A stretch of 64,000 nt of DNA from contig CAYVFI010000026.1 in assembly GCA_964450955.1 (NCBI GenBank), positions 1 through 64,000 on the forward strand. The letters are read 5' to 3'. Made by a program: the position numbers and the translations under genes. The notes below the pieces were generated by a model. That model ran no database searches. It was given only the letters and a program-made list of their open reading frames with translations, and had not been told where the DNA came from. How positions within the stretch are numbered: the stretch's first letter is position 1; each line of letters opens with the position of its first letter. This document shows positions 45,831-55,105 of this stretch, piece by piece. The DNA comes from CAYNWT01 sp964450955. GTDB taxonomy: Bacteria; Planctomycetota; Planctomycetia; Planctomycetales; Planctomycetaceae.

Positions 45831-46385
45831 ATGAACGAAACCCAAAACATCAATGAACTTGTAGAACGCGCTCGAGAGGGCGATCGTCAGGCTTTCGGTG
45901 AGCTTGCCGAGCAGTTCGAATCGGTTGTTTTCGCAATCGTCTTGCGCCGACTTCGTAACCGATCTGAGGCGCGTGAAGTCACGCAGGAAGTGTTCCTCCG
46001 CGCTATGCGGAAGATTCCGCAGTTGCGTGAAGCGGAACGCTTCCCAGGCTGGCTGCGACAGATCGCAGTTCGCATGTCTATTAATCGGGCGGTTCGCCGA
46101 CCGAATGAAGCATCGTGTGCTCCGGAAACTTTCAACGGTTTGAGCTCGGCAACGAGTGAGCCTTTGGAAGGGATCCTTAAGAGCGAGCAGGCGGGCGAGC
46201 TGCGTGATTGCCTTGGTCGATTGCGAGATATGGACCGCCAGACTTTGATGGCATTCTACTTCGAGGGCCTGTCCCTGAAGCAGATGTCTGACGAATCCGG
46301 TAGCCCGATCGGTACGATCAAGCGTCGACTGCACACGGCCCGAAACCGACTCCGAGACGAAATGCTCTCAACAGTCCAGGCCTGA
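45831..46385 (+). CDS. ECF-family sigma factor
   Basis: A 184-residue RNA polymerase sigma factor. Region 2 spans about residues 10-75 (AREGDRQAFGELAEQF, then EAREVTQEVFLRAMR and FPGWLRQIAVRMSINR). Region 4 covers about 120-180 (RDMDRQTLMAFYFEGLSLKQ, then GSPIGTIKRRLHTARNRLRD). There is no region 1.1 or 3, and no anti-sigma gene follows. ATG 45831 has GGAG about 11 nt upstream; an in-frame TTG at 45768 is possible. It ends in the repeat-bearing 3' region and a terminator. Confidence 0.93.
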   Translation: MNETQNINELVERAREGDRQAFGELAEQFESVVFAIVLRRLRNRSEAREVTQEVFLRAMRKIPQLREAERFPGWLRQIAVRMSINRAVRRPNEASCAPETFNGLSSATSEPLEGILKSEQAGELRDCLGRLRDMDRQTLMAFYFEGLSLKQMSDESGSPIGTIKRRLHTARNRLRDEMLSTVQA

Positions 46386-46387
46386 CG

Positions 46388-46420
46388 AACGTTCCGTTCG
46401 ATCGGTATCCGGTCGGTGGA
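46388..46420 (+). repeat. 3'-end repeat, copy 3
   Basis: The 26-nt core begins 2 nt after the sigma-factor stop, as in copy 1, and reads AACGTTCCGTTCGATCGG then TATCCGGT. With copy 1 the tail CGGTGGAGTGACAGGCG also aligns with only a few changes. Confidence 0.85.
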
Positions 46421-46491
46421 GTGACAGGCGTGGGTGAGGTGCAGGCCCGGTTGTTTGGGTCGTTGAGAGATTTGTTTCTGACAACTAACAG

Positions 46492-46527
46492 ACGGCCCGT
46501 TGCCAGCCTGGTGACGGGCCGTTTTTT
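46492..46527 (+). terminator. Rho-independent terminator after ECF sigma gene
   Basis: A perfect 9-bp GC-rich stem (ACGGCCCGT with ACGGGCCGT) with a 13-nt loop, followed by TTTTTT. It ends the sigma-factor transcript about 105 nt after its stop. The next 270 nt up to the gene at 46824 hold no other gene. Confidence 0.9.
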
Positions 46528-46823
46528 ATGCGCTGTTGATTCTTTCTGTGCGCGGGTGAGAACCGAAGTCCACGTGAAGCCTGGTCGCCGTCTCGCCCCG
46601 TCTCGACTCTATCCACGTCAATCTGTGCCGGTTCTTTCCACGCGCCAGTTTGGGCGAAGCTTGTAGGTGGGAAAGTTCGTTCAGCCAAAATTGCCTCATC
46701 CGTGGGATATTTGCGTTCATGTAAGACTTACCAACACAACGAACGGGCGATCGCCGATGTATTGACTTCTTGTGTGGGCTATCATGAAAAACCACACGCA
46801 TGACTGAGTCCACCGGTGACGCA

Positions 46824-49631
46824 ATGAGAACTCTGCTGCTACTGAATATCGCCCTGCTGGCAATCCCAACTTCGGCGTTCGACGAGACCCCGAACTACGC
46901 CAGAGATGTCGCACCGATTCTGACGAAGTATTGCGTTGGCTGTCACGCCAGTGATGACAAGGAAGGCGGCTTGTCGCTGGAAACGTGGGCCGAACTCCAG
47001 GCGGGTGGCGAACACGGCCGAGTGGTTCTGTCTGGTGGTCCCGAATCCAGCAGCCTGATCCGCCGCATCACGGGCGAAGATACGCCGAAGATGCCTCCTG
47101 AAGACAACGAGGCTCCAACGCGCGACGAGATTAAGGTTCTCAAAGCGTGGGTTGCGGCCGGAGCCAACGGACCAAAGGGAACTGTTGCCTCACAGAAACT
47201 GATGACTCCCAATATCTCACCAGTCGGTGAGGTTAACAAACCGGTGACTGCATTTGATTGGTCGCCCGACGGTAAGACCGTCGCCAGCGGACTGTTCGGC
47301 GAACTTATTGTGTCCGATGCGAACCAACTTGTCCCGAAGTGGCGGATCGCCGGACTGACCGGCAAAGTGAATTCGGTTCGCTACTCAAAGGATGGAAAGT
47401 GGATCGCCGTTTCAACCGGCGTGACCGGAGTCTCTGGGCTGGCTGGAATTTATGACGCCGACCGAGGCGTCCTGGTTTCGAAGTTCAGCGGTCACCGGGA
47501 CACGCTGTACACAGCCGTACTGTCACCAGACAAATCGCTGCTTGCAACAGCGGGGTACGATCGCAGGATTATCCTGTGGGACACCAGCACCGGGAAAGAA
47601 CTTCGCGTTCTGGAAGGTCACAACGGAGCGATATTCGACCTGGACTTTGCTCCGGATGGAAACGCCATTGCCAGCGCCAGTGCAGACGAAACCATCAAGA
47701 TCTGGAACGTCGCAACCGGCGAACGACTGGACACACGCAGCGAACCATTGGGCGAACAATACGTCGTCCGCTTCAGCCCGGACGGCAGATTACTGCTGGG
47801 CGGTGGAGCCGACAATCGTATCCGTATCTGGAAGTTCATTTCGAAAACCAAAGCGGCCAACAACCCACTACTGTTCGCGCGGTTCGGACATGAAGGTCCG
47901 GTCACGCACATGCGGTTCTCTGCAGCCGGCAACCAACTGATTTCGGCTGCCGAAGATCAAACTGTAAAGCTTTGGGAGACCGAAACGTTTACGCCAGTGC
48001 ACGCGTTCGAAAAACAACCCGCCATCGTCGGCTCACTAGCCTTCGCGCCAGGCGGCGACAAAATGGTGATTGGCCGAATGGACGGTTCTGTCGGAACCTA
48101 CGACGTCAAACTACCACGGCCACCGTTCGTTTCAGAAAACATCGTCCGCCGCGCGGTGGCTCGACCGGTCACCAACGTTTCGGCGTTTAAGCAAATCAAG
48201 GAACTCGAACCCAACAGTCAACCGCCAGAAGCGCAGGCCGTTACGGTTCCGGCCACGATTTCCGGCGTCATTGACTCGGCCGACAAAGAAGCCACCGACG
48301 AAGATCTCTATCGCTTCGCCGCACGAGCCGGCGAACGCTGGGTGATTGAAGTCAATGCGTCGCGAAACAAGTCTCCGCTGGATTCGCGGATTGCAGTTTT
48401 GACCCCCAACGGCAAGCCGGTTCCACGCGTCATGCTACAAGCCGTTCGCGACAGCTACTTCACGTTTCGCGGGAAGAACTCAGACACCAGCGACGACTTC
48501 CGCATCCACAACTGGGAAGAGATGGAACTCAATCAGTACATCTACGCCAATGGAGAAGTCGCCAGGTTGTGGCTGTACCCACGTGGTCCTGACAGCGGGT
48601 TCAAAGTCTATCCTGGTCGCGGTAAACGGTACGGTTTCTTCGACACCACACCACTGGCGCACGCTCTGCACGAACCCTGCTACATTGTCGAACCACACGC
48701 GCCGGGAACCGAACTCATTCCCAACGGCTTGCCGACGTTCACTCTGAATTACGAAAACGACGACGAAGCGCGACGCAAGTTGGGCAAGGATTCGAAGCTG
48801 TTCTTTACGGCTCCAAAAGACGGCCAGTACCTCGTCCGCATCGGCGACACGCGCGGCTATTCAGGTGCGGAATTCAAATACGATCTGCACATTCGGCCGC
48901 CGAAGCCCGCGTTCAAGGTTAAACTGAATGGAGCCAACCCAACGGTCAACGCTGGCAGCGGTCGTGAGTTTAACGTTTCCGTGAACCGCATCGATGGCTT
49001 CGACGGCCCGGTTCGCATCGACATCAGCGGTATGCCACCCGGCTACCACGCCACAACGCCAATCATTATCGAAGCCGGTCAGGATATTGCGTTCGGAAGT
49101 ATCAACGTCGAACCCGACGCCCCTGCCCCGTCCGAAACCGATGCGAAAGCGTCCGTGGTCACAGCGACTGGATTCATTGACGGTCAGAAGGTCGAAACAA
49201 GGGTAAACAACTTCGGAACCATCAAGCATGCAGCCAGGCCGAAGCTGTTGGTCACGCTTAAGCCAAACAGCGGCAACCCAGAATGGTCGCCCGATCAACC
49301 ATTCGAACTTACTATCGCTCCCGGCGAAACGATTACGGCTCGAGTCATCGTCGAACGCAACGGCTTCAAAGGCCGGGTCGATTTTGGGAAGGATGACTCT
49401 GGCCGAAACCTGCCGCACGGCGTCTACGTCGACAACATTGGGTTAAACGGTTTGATGATTGTGGAAGGTCAAACTGAACGCGAGTTCTACATCACGGCCG
49501 CCAATTGGGTTCCTGAGACGACTCGCTTGTTCCATCTGCGAGCAACTGCTGAGAAAGGCCAGACTTCGTGGCCGATTCTGTTGCACGTGAGACAAAAAGA
49601 GGCGAGAGTCACTAGCGCCGGCAGCGAGTAA
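46824..49631 (+). CDS. Cytochrome c-type/WD40 fusion protein, secreted
   Basis: A 935-residue exported protein. The signal peptide begins at the ATG at 46824 (RTLLLLNIALLAIPTSAF). A planctomycete cytochrome c-like domain follows with heme motif CVGCH near residue 36 and a Met-containing segment (TPKMPPED). WD40 repeats occupy about 140-470 (GYDRRIILWDTSTGKELRVL, SADETIKIWNVATGERL). A pre-peptidase C-terminal-type domain begins about residue 490 (VPATISGVIDSADKE), and the rest is beta-rich. An upstream in-frame ATG (46800) would precede the signal peptide by 8 residues. Electron transfer or binding roles in the periplasm are inferred. Confidence 0.9.
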   Translation: MRTLLLLNIALLAIPTSAFDETPNYARDVAPILTKYCVGCHASDDKEGGLSLETWAELQAGGEHGRVVLSGGPESSSLIRRITGEDTPKMPPEDNEAPTRDEIKVLKAWVAAGANGPKGTVASQKLMTPNISPVGEVNKPVTAFDWSPDGKTVASGLFGELIVSDANQLVPKWRIAGLTGKVNSVRYSKDGKWIAVSTGVTGVSGLAGIYDADRGVLVSKFSGHRDTLYTAVLSPDKSLLATAGYDRRIILWDTSTGKELRVLEGHNGAIFDLDFAPDGNAIASASADETIKIWNVATGERLDTRSEPLGEQYVVRFSPDGRLLLGGGADNRIRIWKFISKTKAANNPLLFARFGHEGPVTHMRFSAAGNQLISAAEDQTVKLWETETFTPVHAFEKQPAIVGSLAFAPGGDKMVIGRMDGSVGTYDVKLPRPPFVSENIVRRAVARPVTNVSAFKQIKELEPNSQPPEAQAVTVPATISGVIDSADKEATDEDLYRFAARAGERWVIEVNASRNKSPLDSRIAVLTPNGKPVPRVMLQAVRDSYFTFRGKNSDTSDDFRIHNWEEMELNQYIYANGEVARLWLYPRGPDSGFKVYPGRGKRYGFFDTTPLAHALHEPCYIVEPHAPGTELIPNGLPTFTLNYENDDEARRKLGKDSKLFFTAPKDGQYLVRIGDTRGYSGAEFKYDLHIRPPKPAFKVKLNGANPTVNAGSGREFNVSVNRIDGFDGPVRIDISGMPPGYHATTPIIIEAGQDIAFGSINVEPDAPAPSETDAKASVVTATGFIDGQKVETRVNNFGTIKHAARPKLLVTLKPNSGNPEWSPDQPFELTIAPGETITARVIVERNGFKGRVDFGKDDSGRNLPHGVYVDNIGLNGLMIVEGQTEREFYITAANWVPETTRLFHLRATAEKGQTSWPILLHVRQKEARVTSAGSE

Positions 49632-49679
49632 AACTACGCCAACGACCGGCGTTCAAACTGGCCGTCGCCTGGAACCACG

Positions 49680-50135
49680 ATGGGGCAACATCTTCCGGAC
49701 ATTATTTCGACCATCAACAGCTGCGTGCTGTTTGTGCTCATCACAATGTTCTGGATTCACAAGACGAAGCCGAAACACGTCTCTCTGTCGGTTACCAACA
49801 GCCTGTTGATACCACTGAAGATTGCGTTCTTGCATGCGATCGTTTTCGCGATACTCTGGCCGTTCCCCGGGTACGCGGCGGCTGTGGTTCCGATACTGGC
49901 TGTTATCGCTCTTGTGGTGTTACCGTTTGCCACCATCAATGCGATCCCGGGCGGAACCAACGCCTCCGGCGAAACCACGTCGGCTTTTTCGGTTGGCAGA
50001 ATGTTGATGATACCCGCGTACGGACTCCGGCAGTTTGTGATCGGTTTCCCCGACAAAGACCTGCTAAACAATCGGAAGCCCGCGTCTGCAAGCCTGATTG
50101 AAGAAGACACGACGCCGCTGTGGATCGAAGACTAG
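49680..50135 (+). CDS. Small membrane protein of unknown function
   Basis: A 151-residue protein with about three hydrophobic segments (residues ~8-27, ~40-65 and ~68-90: SCVLFVLITMFW, IAFLHAIVFAILWPFPGYAA, PILAVIALVVLPFATI) and a hydrophilic C-terminal tail with EEDTTPLWIED. No family is recognised. It lies 48 nt after the cytochrome/WD40 gene and may be transcribed with it; the next unknown gene begins 59 nt downstream. Confidence 0.72.
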   Translation: MGQHLPDIISTINSCVLFVLITMFWIHKTKPKHVSLSVTNSLLIPLKIAFLHAIVFAILWPFPGYAAAVVPILAVIALVVLPFATINAIPGGTNASGETTSAFSVGRMLMIPAYGLRQFVIGFPDKDLLNNRKPASASLIEEDTTPLWIED

Positions 50136-50194
50136 CAACGGTCGCGCCACTGGCTGCACTCGACACCAAGTGACTTTGAAACAACGAGATTGAA

Positions 50195-50596
50195 ATGGAC
50201 ACGCCTGACCCTGCTAACCAACCACACCTGGCCAAAACCATCTTGAATGGCGTTGCCGAACTGTGTGAGAAGGCCGCGGCCGAACAGCAACCGTTGGAAG
50301 TCGACCCTCACCGAGGTCATTTGTTTGAGTACTTCGTCACGGCAGAAGCGGGTGGGTTTCTGGCCGAAGACGCTGAGTTCGATCTCACCGCCGACGGTCT
50401 GTGCCATCACCTTGGCGAACGCTGGGGCGTCGCCGACGCAACTCGTGAATCCGTCGCCCGCCAGGAGAAGATGGATCCCGCCGCTCTGGCCAAAATGCGG
50501 CTGCTGTGGTCCGTCATGCGAATGTGGATGGAATGGACCTACGCCTGGCAACGCTGGGAAGAATTCCACCCCGCGCAGACTGACGATGAATCGTGA
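50195..50596 (+). CDS. Small soluble protein of unknown function
   Basis: A 133-residue, Glu/Ala-rich, probably helical protein without signal or TM segment. The sequence RLLWSVMRMWMEWTYAWQRW has an unusual density of Trp and Met near the C-terminus, likely an amphipathic helix. No domain was recognised. It follows the small membrane-protein gene in the same direction. Confidence 0.68.
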   Translation: MDTPDPANQPHLAKTILNGVAELCEKAAAEQQPLEVDPHRGHLFEYFVTAEAGGFLAEDAEFDLTADGLCHHLGERWGVADATRESVARQEKMDPAALAKMRLLWSVMRMWMEWTYAWQRWEEFHPAQTDDES

Positions 50597-50746
50597 GACT
50601 GAAGATCACCATGCTTTCGCCCAGACCGTTAGAAGCCACTACCGTTTGGTCATGCGGCTCACGGATCGTCCGACTTGACATGCCTGACACAGCCACGCAG
50701 ATCTCAGGAGAACTCCGTTTCTTGTTTCATCGACGGGCGGCGATGG

Positions 50747-51049
50747 TTAGCAATTGCGTTCCAGTTCTTCCAGGCGGCTTTTGAGTTCGTCGCGTTCTCG
50801 TCGCGTGACTTCGAGATCGAACATCAGGTACTTCACGTCCAGGCGTAGTTGCGAAAGTGCTTCCTGAACCAAACTCAGGATTCGTCGCCGTCTCGTCACC
50901 ATCTCCACGACGCGCCCAAACGCTGACTGAACGGCGGCTCGCTCTGCACCCTCTCCCAAGGTGCAGGCAGCCAGGCCGCTCGCCAGGTCTTTGAGTTCGC
51001 CGGGAAGATGTACGTCCGCGTTACGATGGACTCGTTCCGAATCGCTCAT
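50747..51049 (-). CDS. Small coiled-coil protein of unknown function
   Basis: A 100-residue protein. The C-terminal half is a charged coiled coil (LEVTRRERDELKSRLEELERN) with regular heptads; the N-terminal half contains GELKDLASGLAACTLGEG. No DNA-binding motif or membrane segment is seen. It is divergent from the long secreted protein gene at 51437. Confidence 0.65.
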   Translation of the reverse strand: MSDSERVHRNADVHLPGELKDLASGLAACTLGEGAERAAVQSAFGRVVEMVTRRRRILSLVQEALSQLRLDVKYLMFDLEVTRRERDELKSRLEELERNC

Positions 51050-51136
51050 GCTTTAGCCCTTTTGACCAGGTTCCCGATATGTGCGATTGTGTAATCCGTG
51101 TGGCGAATTCTCAACCGTTCGGCACAAGTACCCTGT

Positions 51137-51188
51137 GGCACGGGACTTACGGCCGTGCCAGTTGATCAGCACGGCCCGTAGTACGGGC
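51137..51188. repeat. Three overlapping GC hairpins
   Basis: GGCACGG/CCGTGCC (51137-51159), GGCCGTGC/GCACGGCC (51151-51176) and GCCCGTA/TACGGGC (51174-51188). Neighbouring stems share bases, so they exclude each other. The site lies between divergent genes at 51049 and 51437, a 387-bp gap with no other gene seen. Regulatory or repeat origin is undecided. Confidence 0.55.
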
Positions 51189-51436
51189 AGCGGCGACGCA
51201 AATCAGGTCTTCAGGTCGATCATAAGTCCAATTAGAATCAGAGGTTTGAACGATCCCGCAATCGCCGGTCGAATCGTGAGCCGTACGTCGGACTCCGCGA
51301 TCGGACTTGAGCGAACGTGGCGGATTCTGCCAGGAAGTCAGGTCAGCGTTCGAGTTCAACCTGTCACGGAAGGCGGGTAGTACTGCCAGGATTTCCCGGC
51401 TGTACGACATTTGAAACCAGTTGCCATGGACGGCAT

Positions 51437-54247
51437 GTGAAGAAGCAAACGCGAAGTGCAATCCTGCACAGCGTGGTCGGGCTAGCGCTCGTCCTCTGCT
51501 TCAACCTGCGCGCGGTGGGGCAGCAGCAGTTTCACGCGGATTCATTTGAAGCAGAAGAACTTGGCTGGACGTCACTGTTCCTGCCACGCTCCGAACAGTC
51601 TCGCACTCGGGTTGTGCAACACCGTCGAGAGAAAAGTGACTGGAACCAAACGGGTAGCGCGGAAGTGCTGCGACTGAAAACGGTCGAACGCAACCAGCAA
51701 ATGATTCTTTCGTACAGCCTGCCGCCAGCCAGGCCGTTTGACGAACTCAAACTGACGCTTAGGCTAAAATCCAATCAGGAAGGCCTGCGACTGGGCGTTC
51801 GCGTCGTATTCGCAGACCACCTGAACCCGCGAACCGGCAAGCCTTTGACAGCGTACATCTGGGGCGATGTCTACCGCAGCGGCAGCAAGTGGAAGGAACT
51901 CACCTGTGCCGCCGATCGTCTGGGCGTCGACCGCGCCGTGCGATGGTTGCGCGAACGGACAAACCTCCCGCTAAACACCACCGGGCTCACCTACGTCGAT
52001 CGCGCGATCCTGATGTGTGATCTGAACCCGGGCAATTCCGAAGTCTCAATCGACGATCTCAATTTCGGACCCATCGTTTCTCCAAACCGCCTGGCGGCAC
52101 CAAAAAAAGATCGAGCCGTCAAACCGTGGGAAGCGCAAGACGATACCAACGTCAAATCGCGTGTCGGAATGCGACTGGGCCAACTGCAGGTTGATGGGAA
52201 ACCGTTCCTGCCGCGAATGACTGCATGGCACGAAGGCGATTCTGTTGCCCAGCTTAAGCAAGCCGGTATCAACACGGTTTGGATTGAAGACGCGACCGAT
52301 ACCAGTCTACTGCAGGAACTCGAAGCGGCCGGCATGTATGCCATCGCGGTTCCACCAGCTCCGCCCGTTCAGCAGCCCGGCACAAGGTTGGTCAATTCTT
52401 CCCGAACCCTGCTACCCACAGAAAATTCAAACCTGTTGTTTTGGTATCTCGGAACACGCGTCACGCCCGGCGATCAAAAGAAGCTCATCAGCTGGTCGAA
52501 GTGGCTCAAGACAACCGACCCGGCCCGTCGTCCGCTGATGGCCGATGTTACCGGTGCCGAACGGCTGTATTCGCGGCACGTTAACCTGCTGGGGCTTAGT
52601 CGCCCGGTTCTGGGCACGTCCGTTTCGCTCCGCGATTACCGCAACACATTGTTACAACGCCGTGCGATGGCTCAGCCCGGAAAATTCATGTGGACCTGGG
52701 TGCAGGCAGACGTCCCGGGTGCTCAAGCCAATCGAACCGGCTTGCCGTATGTTTTGGAACCAGAACAGCTGCGTCTCCAAACCTACGCAGCCATCGCGGC
52801 CGGCAGCAAGGCTGTGGGTTTTTGGAAAACCACGCCGCTCAACAGCACGCGCCCGGGTGACGATGAACGTCGGCTGATGATGCATCAATTGAATCTCGAA
52901 CTTAGTCTCATCGAAGACTGGTTGGCCACCGGACAACTGGCCGGCAGCGTGACGTGCGAAGCTGGAGCCCAATTGCGGGCTCAGTCGGGAGGGACTATTG
53001 CCAAACAGGAGATGCTGAACTTCCTCGCACGGAAGGGTCAGACTTCGAAATCCGGCACAATCAAAACCGGCATCCAAAAAACCAACGTCGAAGCCACAAT
53101 CATCAACTCGAACAAGGGCAAGCTGTTATTGCCTGTGTGGTACTCCGACTCGGCCCAGTTTGTTCCAAGCGAATTGGTTGCTGAAAATCTAAGCCTGGTT
53201 GTTCATGTTCCTCACACACAACGCGAAGCATGGCTGGTCACGACGACCGGTATCCGCAGGCTGTCAGCACCTCGGCAAGCTGGTGGCGTACGGATTCACC
53301 TATCAACGGCCGACCAGCAGACGTTTTTCGACCAAACGGCCATCATCCTGATCACGTCTCGCCAGGATATTCTTGACGAACTGCGTCTGAAAGTCTCGGC
53401 CATAGCCGAAGACAGCGCCAAAACCTCAATCCAACTGGCACAGGCAAAACTGAATCGCATCCAAACCGTCGAACAACAGCTGGCGGTTCCCGACAACAGA
53501 ACAACTTCAACGTTCAATCGCGTCTACCAGATCCTGTCGGCGGCGAGCGTATCGGTTGAGTCCACCGATTATCACTCGGCCAGACGACAGGCTCAACAAG
53601 CCATGCGGCTTCTGCGACGACTACAGCACACGCGGTGGAAGGCGGCCACCGAACCGCTGTCGTCACCAACGTCCAGCCCACACGCAGTGTCGTACCAAAC
53701 TCTGCCCGACCACTACGCCATGCTGGAACACATTCGTTCCACACAGCCAACTCGGGTGGCGCAACTACTGCCCGCAGTTAGCGGCAACGAACCGGACTCT
53801 CTTGAGAACAGCGGCTGGCGGCGGTTCACGGGCAAATCGGACACCATCCGCAAGGAGGCTCAGTTCACCAAAGGCAACCGACGGTACTCGCTGAACATGG
53901 TCGCGTCACCCATCGACCGAAAACAGACACCCGAGGTCATTACCGAACCGCCAATCCGAGTGACCAGCCCGATCCTGCAGTTGACCCAGGGCGAAACTGT
54001 TTCCGTCACCGGCCGTGTTCGAATCCCGACAACGATCAGCGGCAATGTGAATGGAGCCATGCTGTTTGACAGCATTGGGGGTCCGGCCGGATCTTTGCGA
54101 TGGCGACGGCAAACCAACGGATGGGTTCCGTTTGACATCCTTCGAGAAGCGGAAACGGATACGCCGTTTTATCTGACGTTTCTGCTGTCCGGGCTGGGGC
54201 AAATGCAGGTTTCGGACCTCGAAGTCGTGGTCTATCCGGGTCACTAA
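51437..54247 (+). CDS. Very long secreted protein of unknown function
   Basis: A 936-residue exported protein. The hydrophobic segment SAILHSVVGLALVLCFNLRAVG serves as signal or anchor, so the likely start is the GTG at 51437 (the frame is open further upstream but unlike a leader). The first ~250 residues are beta-rich (carbohydrate-binding-like sandwich). A TIM-barrel-like part follows, with DGKPFLPRMTAWHEGDSV and VGFWKTTPLNSTRPGDDE, but no glycosidase acid pair was assigned. A helical region (about 690-780) precedes a C-terminal beta-sandwich ending VVVYPGH. It resembles planctomycete secreted glycosidase-like proteins. Confidence 0.8.
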   Translation: MKKQTRSAILHSVVGLALVLCFNLRAVGQQQFHADSFEAEELGWTSLFLPRSEQSRTRVVQHRREKSDWNQTGSAEVLRLKTVERNQQMILSYSLPPARPFDELKLTLRLKSNQEGLRLGVRVVFADHLNPRTGKPLTAYIWGDVYRSGSKWKELTCAADRLGVDRAVRWLRERTNLPLNTTGLTYVDRAILMCDLNPGNSEVSIDDLNFGPIVSPNRLAAPKKDRAVKPWEAQDDTNVKSRVGMRLGQLQVDGKPFLPRMTAWHEGDSVAQLKQAGINTVWIEDATDTSLLQELEAAGMYAIAVPPAPPVQQPGTRLVNSSRTLLPTENSNLLFWYLGTRVTPGDQKKLISWSKWLKTTDPARRPLMADVTGAERLYSRHVNLLGLSRPVLGTSVSLRDYRNTLLQRRAMAQPGKFMWTWVQADVPGAQANRTGLPYVLEPEQLRLQTYAAIAAGSKAVGFWKTTPLNSTRPGDDERRLMMHQLNLELSLIEDWLATGQLAGSVTCEAGAQLRAQSGGTIAKQEMLNFLARKGQTSKSGTIKTGIQKTNVEATIINSNKGKLLLPVWYSDSAQFVPSELVAENLSLVVHVPHTQREAWLVTTTGIRRLSAPRQAGGVRIHLSTADQQTFFDQTAIILITSRQDILDELRLKVSAIAEDSAKTSIQLAQAKLNRIQTVEQQLAVPDNRTTSTFNRVYQILSAASVSVESTDYHSARRQAQQAMRLLRRLQHTRWKAATEPLSSPTSSPHAVSYQTLPDHYAMLEHIRSTQPTRVAQLLPAVSGNEPDSLENSGWRRFTGKSDTIRKEAQFTKGNRRYSLNMVASPIDRKQTPEVITEPPIRVTSPILQLTQGETVSVTGRVRIPTTISGNVNGAMLFDSIGGPAGSLRWRRQTNGWVPFDILREAETDTPFYLTFLLSGLGQMQVSDLEVVVYPGH

Positions 54248-54412
54248 GAACCCCGCAACCTGAACCATCCTTCCGCGGTTCGGACGCGTACTTTCCGCGG
54301 TGGCCAAGACACGCCCCCGGGCGGCGTATAGAATCCGCCCAAGTCAGACGCCCCACGCCGGCGTCATCCGAATACCGCGAGACGGGGCGAATGCCCCCCG
54401 GCCGAGATTGTA

Positions 54413-54952
54413 ATGAAGAACATGTTGATCCCGATTCTCTTCGCCATTGGCACTGCCTGCTTCTGGGGAATGTACGGTCCGACTATTGGTAACGCTCAGG
54501 TGAAGGTTCCGCCGCCGGTAGGCTGGTCGCCGTTTAAGCCATACGTGTTTATCGGAGTCGCTTATCTGGTTCTCGCCGTCGTCGGCGGACTAGTCGCCAT
54601 GCACTTTAAGGGCGACACATTCAGCTACAGCGGCGAACACTTCAAACCAGCCAAGTGGGGCTTCCTTGCCGGACTACTGGGCGCCCTTGGCGCGTTGTGC
54701 CTGACGACGGCCATGATGACCAGTAAAGGCAACGCGTTGTTGGTCATGCCAATCGTGTTTGGTGGAGCGGTCTCGGTGACAGCGTTGTTTTCCGTCTGGA
54801 AACTCAAAGGCCACACAACAATCAATCCGATCCTGTACGTCGGCATTGTCATGGTGGTCATCGGCGTGGTGATTGTGGCGATGAACACGCCACACGGTCA
54901 CGCACCCAAAGCAAAACCCGACGCAACCGCTGAAGAAACGCCGGACGCTTAG
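54413..54952 (+). CDS. Small multi-TM membrane protein (EamA/DMT-like)
   Basis: A 179-residue protein with about five TM helices. ILFAIGTACFWGMYGPTIG at the N-terminus and GALGALCLTTAMMTSKGNAL in the middle resemble half of a drug/metabolite (EamA-type) transporter. Full-length DMT proteins have ten helices, so this half would need to dimerise. A His/Lys/Glu-rich soluble tail closes the protein. A palindromic element lies 49 nt after its stop. Confidence 0.78.
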   Translation: MKNMLIPILFAIGTACFWGMYGPTIGNAQVKVPPPVGWSPFKPYVFIGVAYLVLAVVGGLVAMHFKGDTFSYSGEHFKPAKWGFLAGLLGALGALCLTTAMMTSKGNALLVMPIVFGGAVSVTALFSVWKLKGHTTINPILYVGIVMVVIGVVIVAMNTPHGHAPKAKPDATAEETPDA

Positions 54953-55000
54953 AACGCGGTTGTTCGCACTTTCGCAACGATGACCGCTGGGTTCACAACG

Positions 55001-55068
55001 TAGTGGACGAGGCAACGAGTCCCAATAGTTCTGTCCGATTCGGAACCTCAGACCTCGTCCACTTCCTG
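55001..55068 (+). repeat. Palindromic element, left copy
   Basis: A 23-nt left arm (starting TAGTGGACGAGGCAACGAG) at 55001-55023 is an exact reverse complement of 55521-55543. Within the left copy, GTGGACGAGG (55003-55012 region) also pairs with CCTCGTCCAC (55053-55062), giving a local hairpin of about 60 nt. A tail CCTCGTCCACTTCCTGAC matches the right copy's CCTCGTCCACTACCTGAC. Confidence 0.8.
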
Positions 55069-55105
55069 ACCCAGCCGCAGAAGGTTTGCAGAAGCAAGAA
55101 CCATC

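Noticed and set aside
50593..50784. 63-codon plus-strand frame starting in the previous stop
   Set aside because: Overlaps the coiled-coil gene at its 3' end, and its sequence has no recognisable features despite the GTGA overlap.
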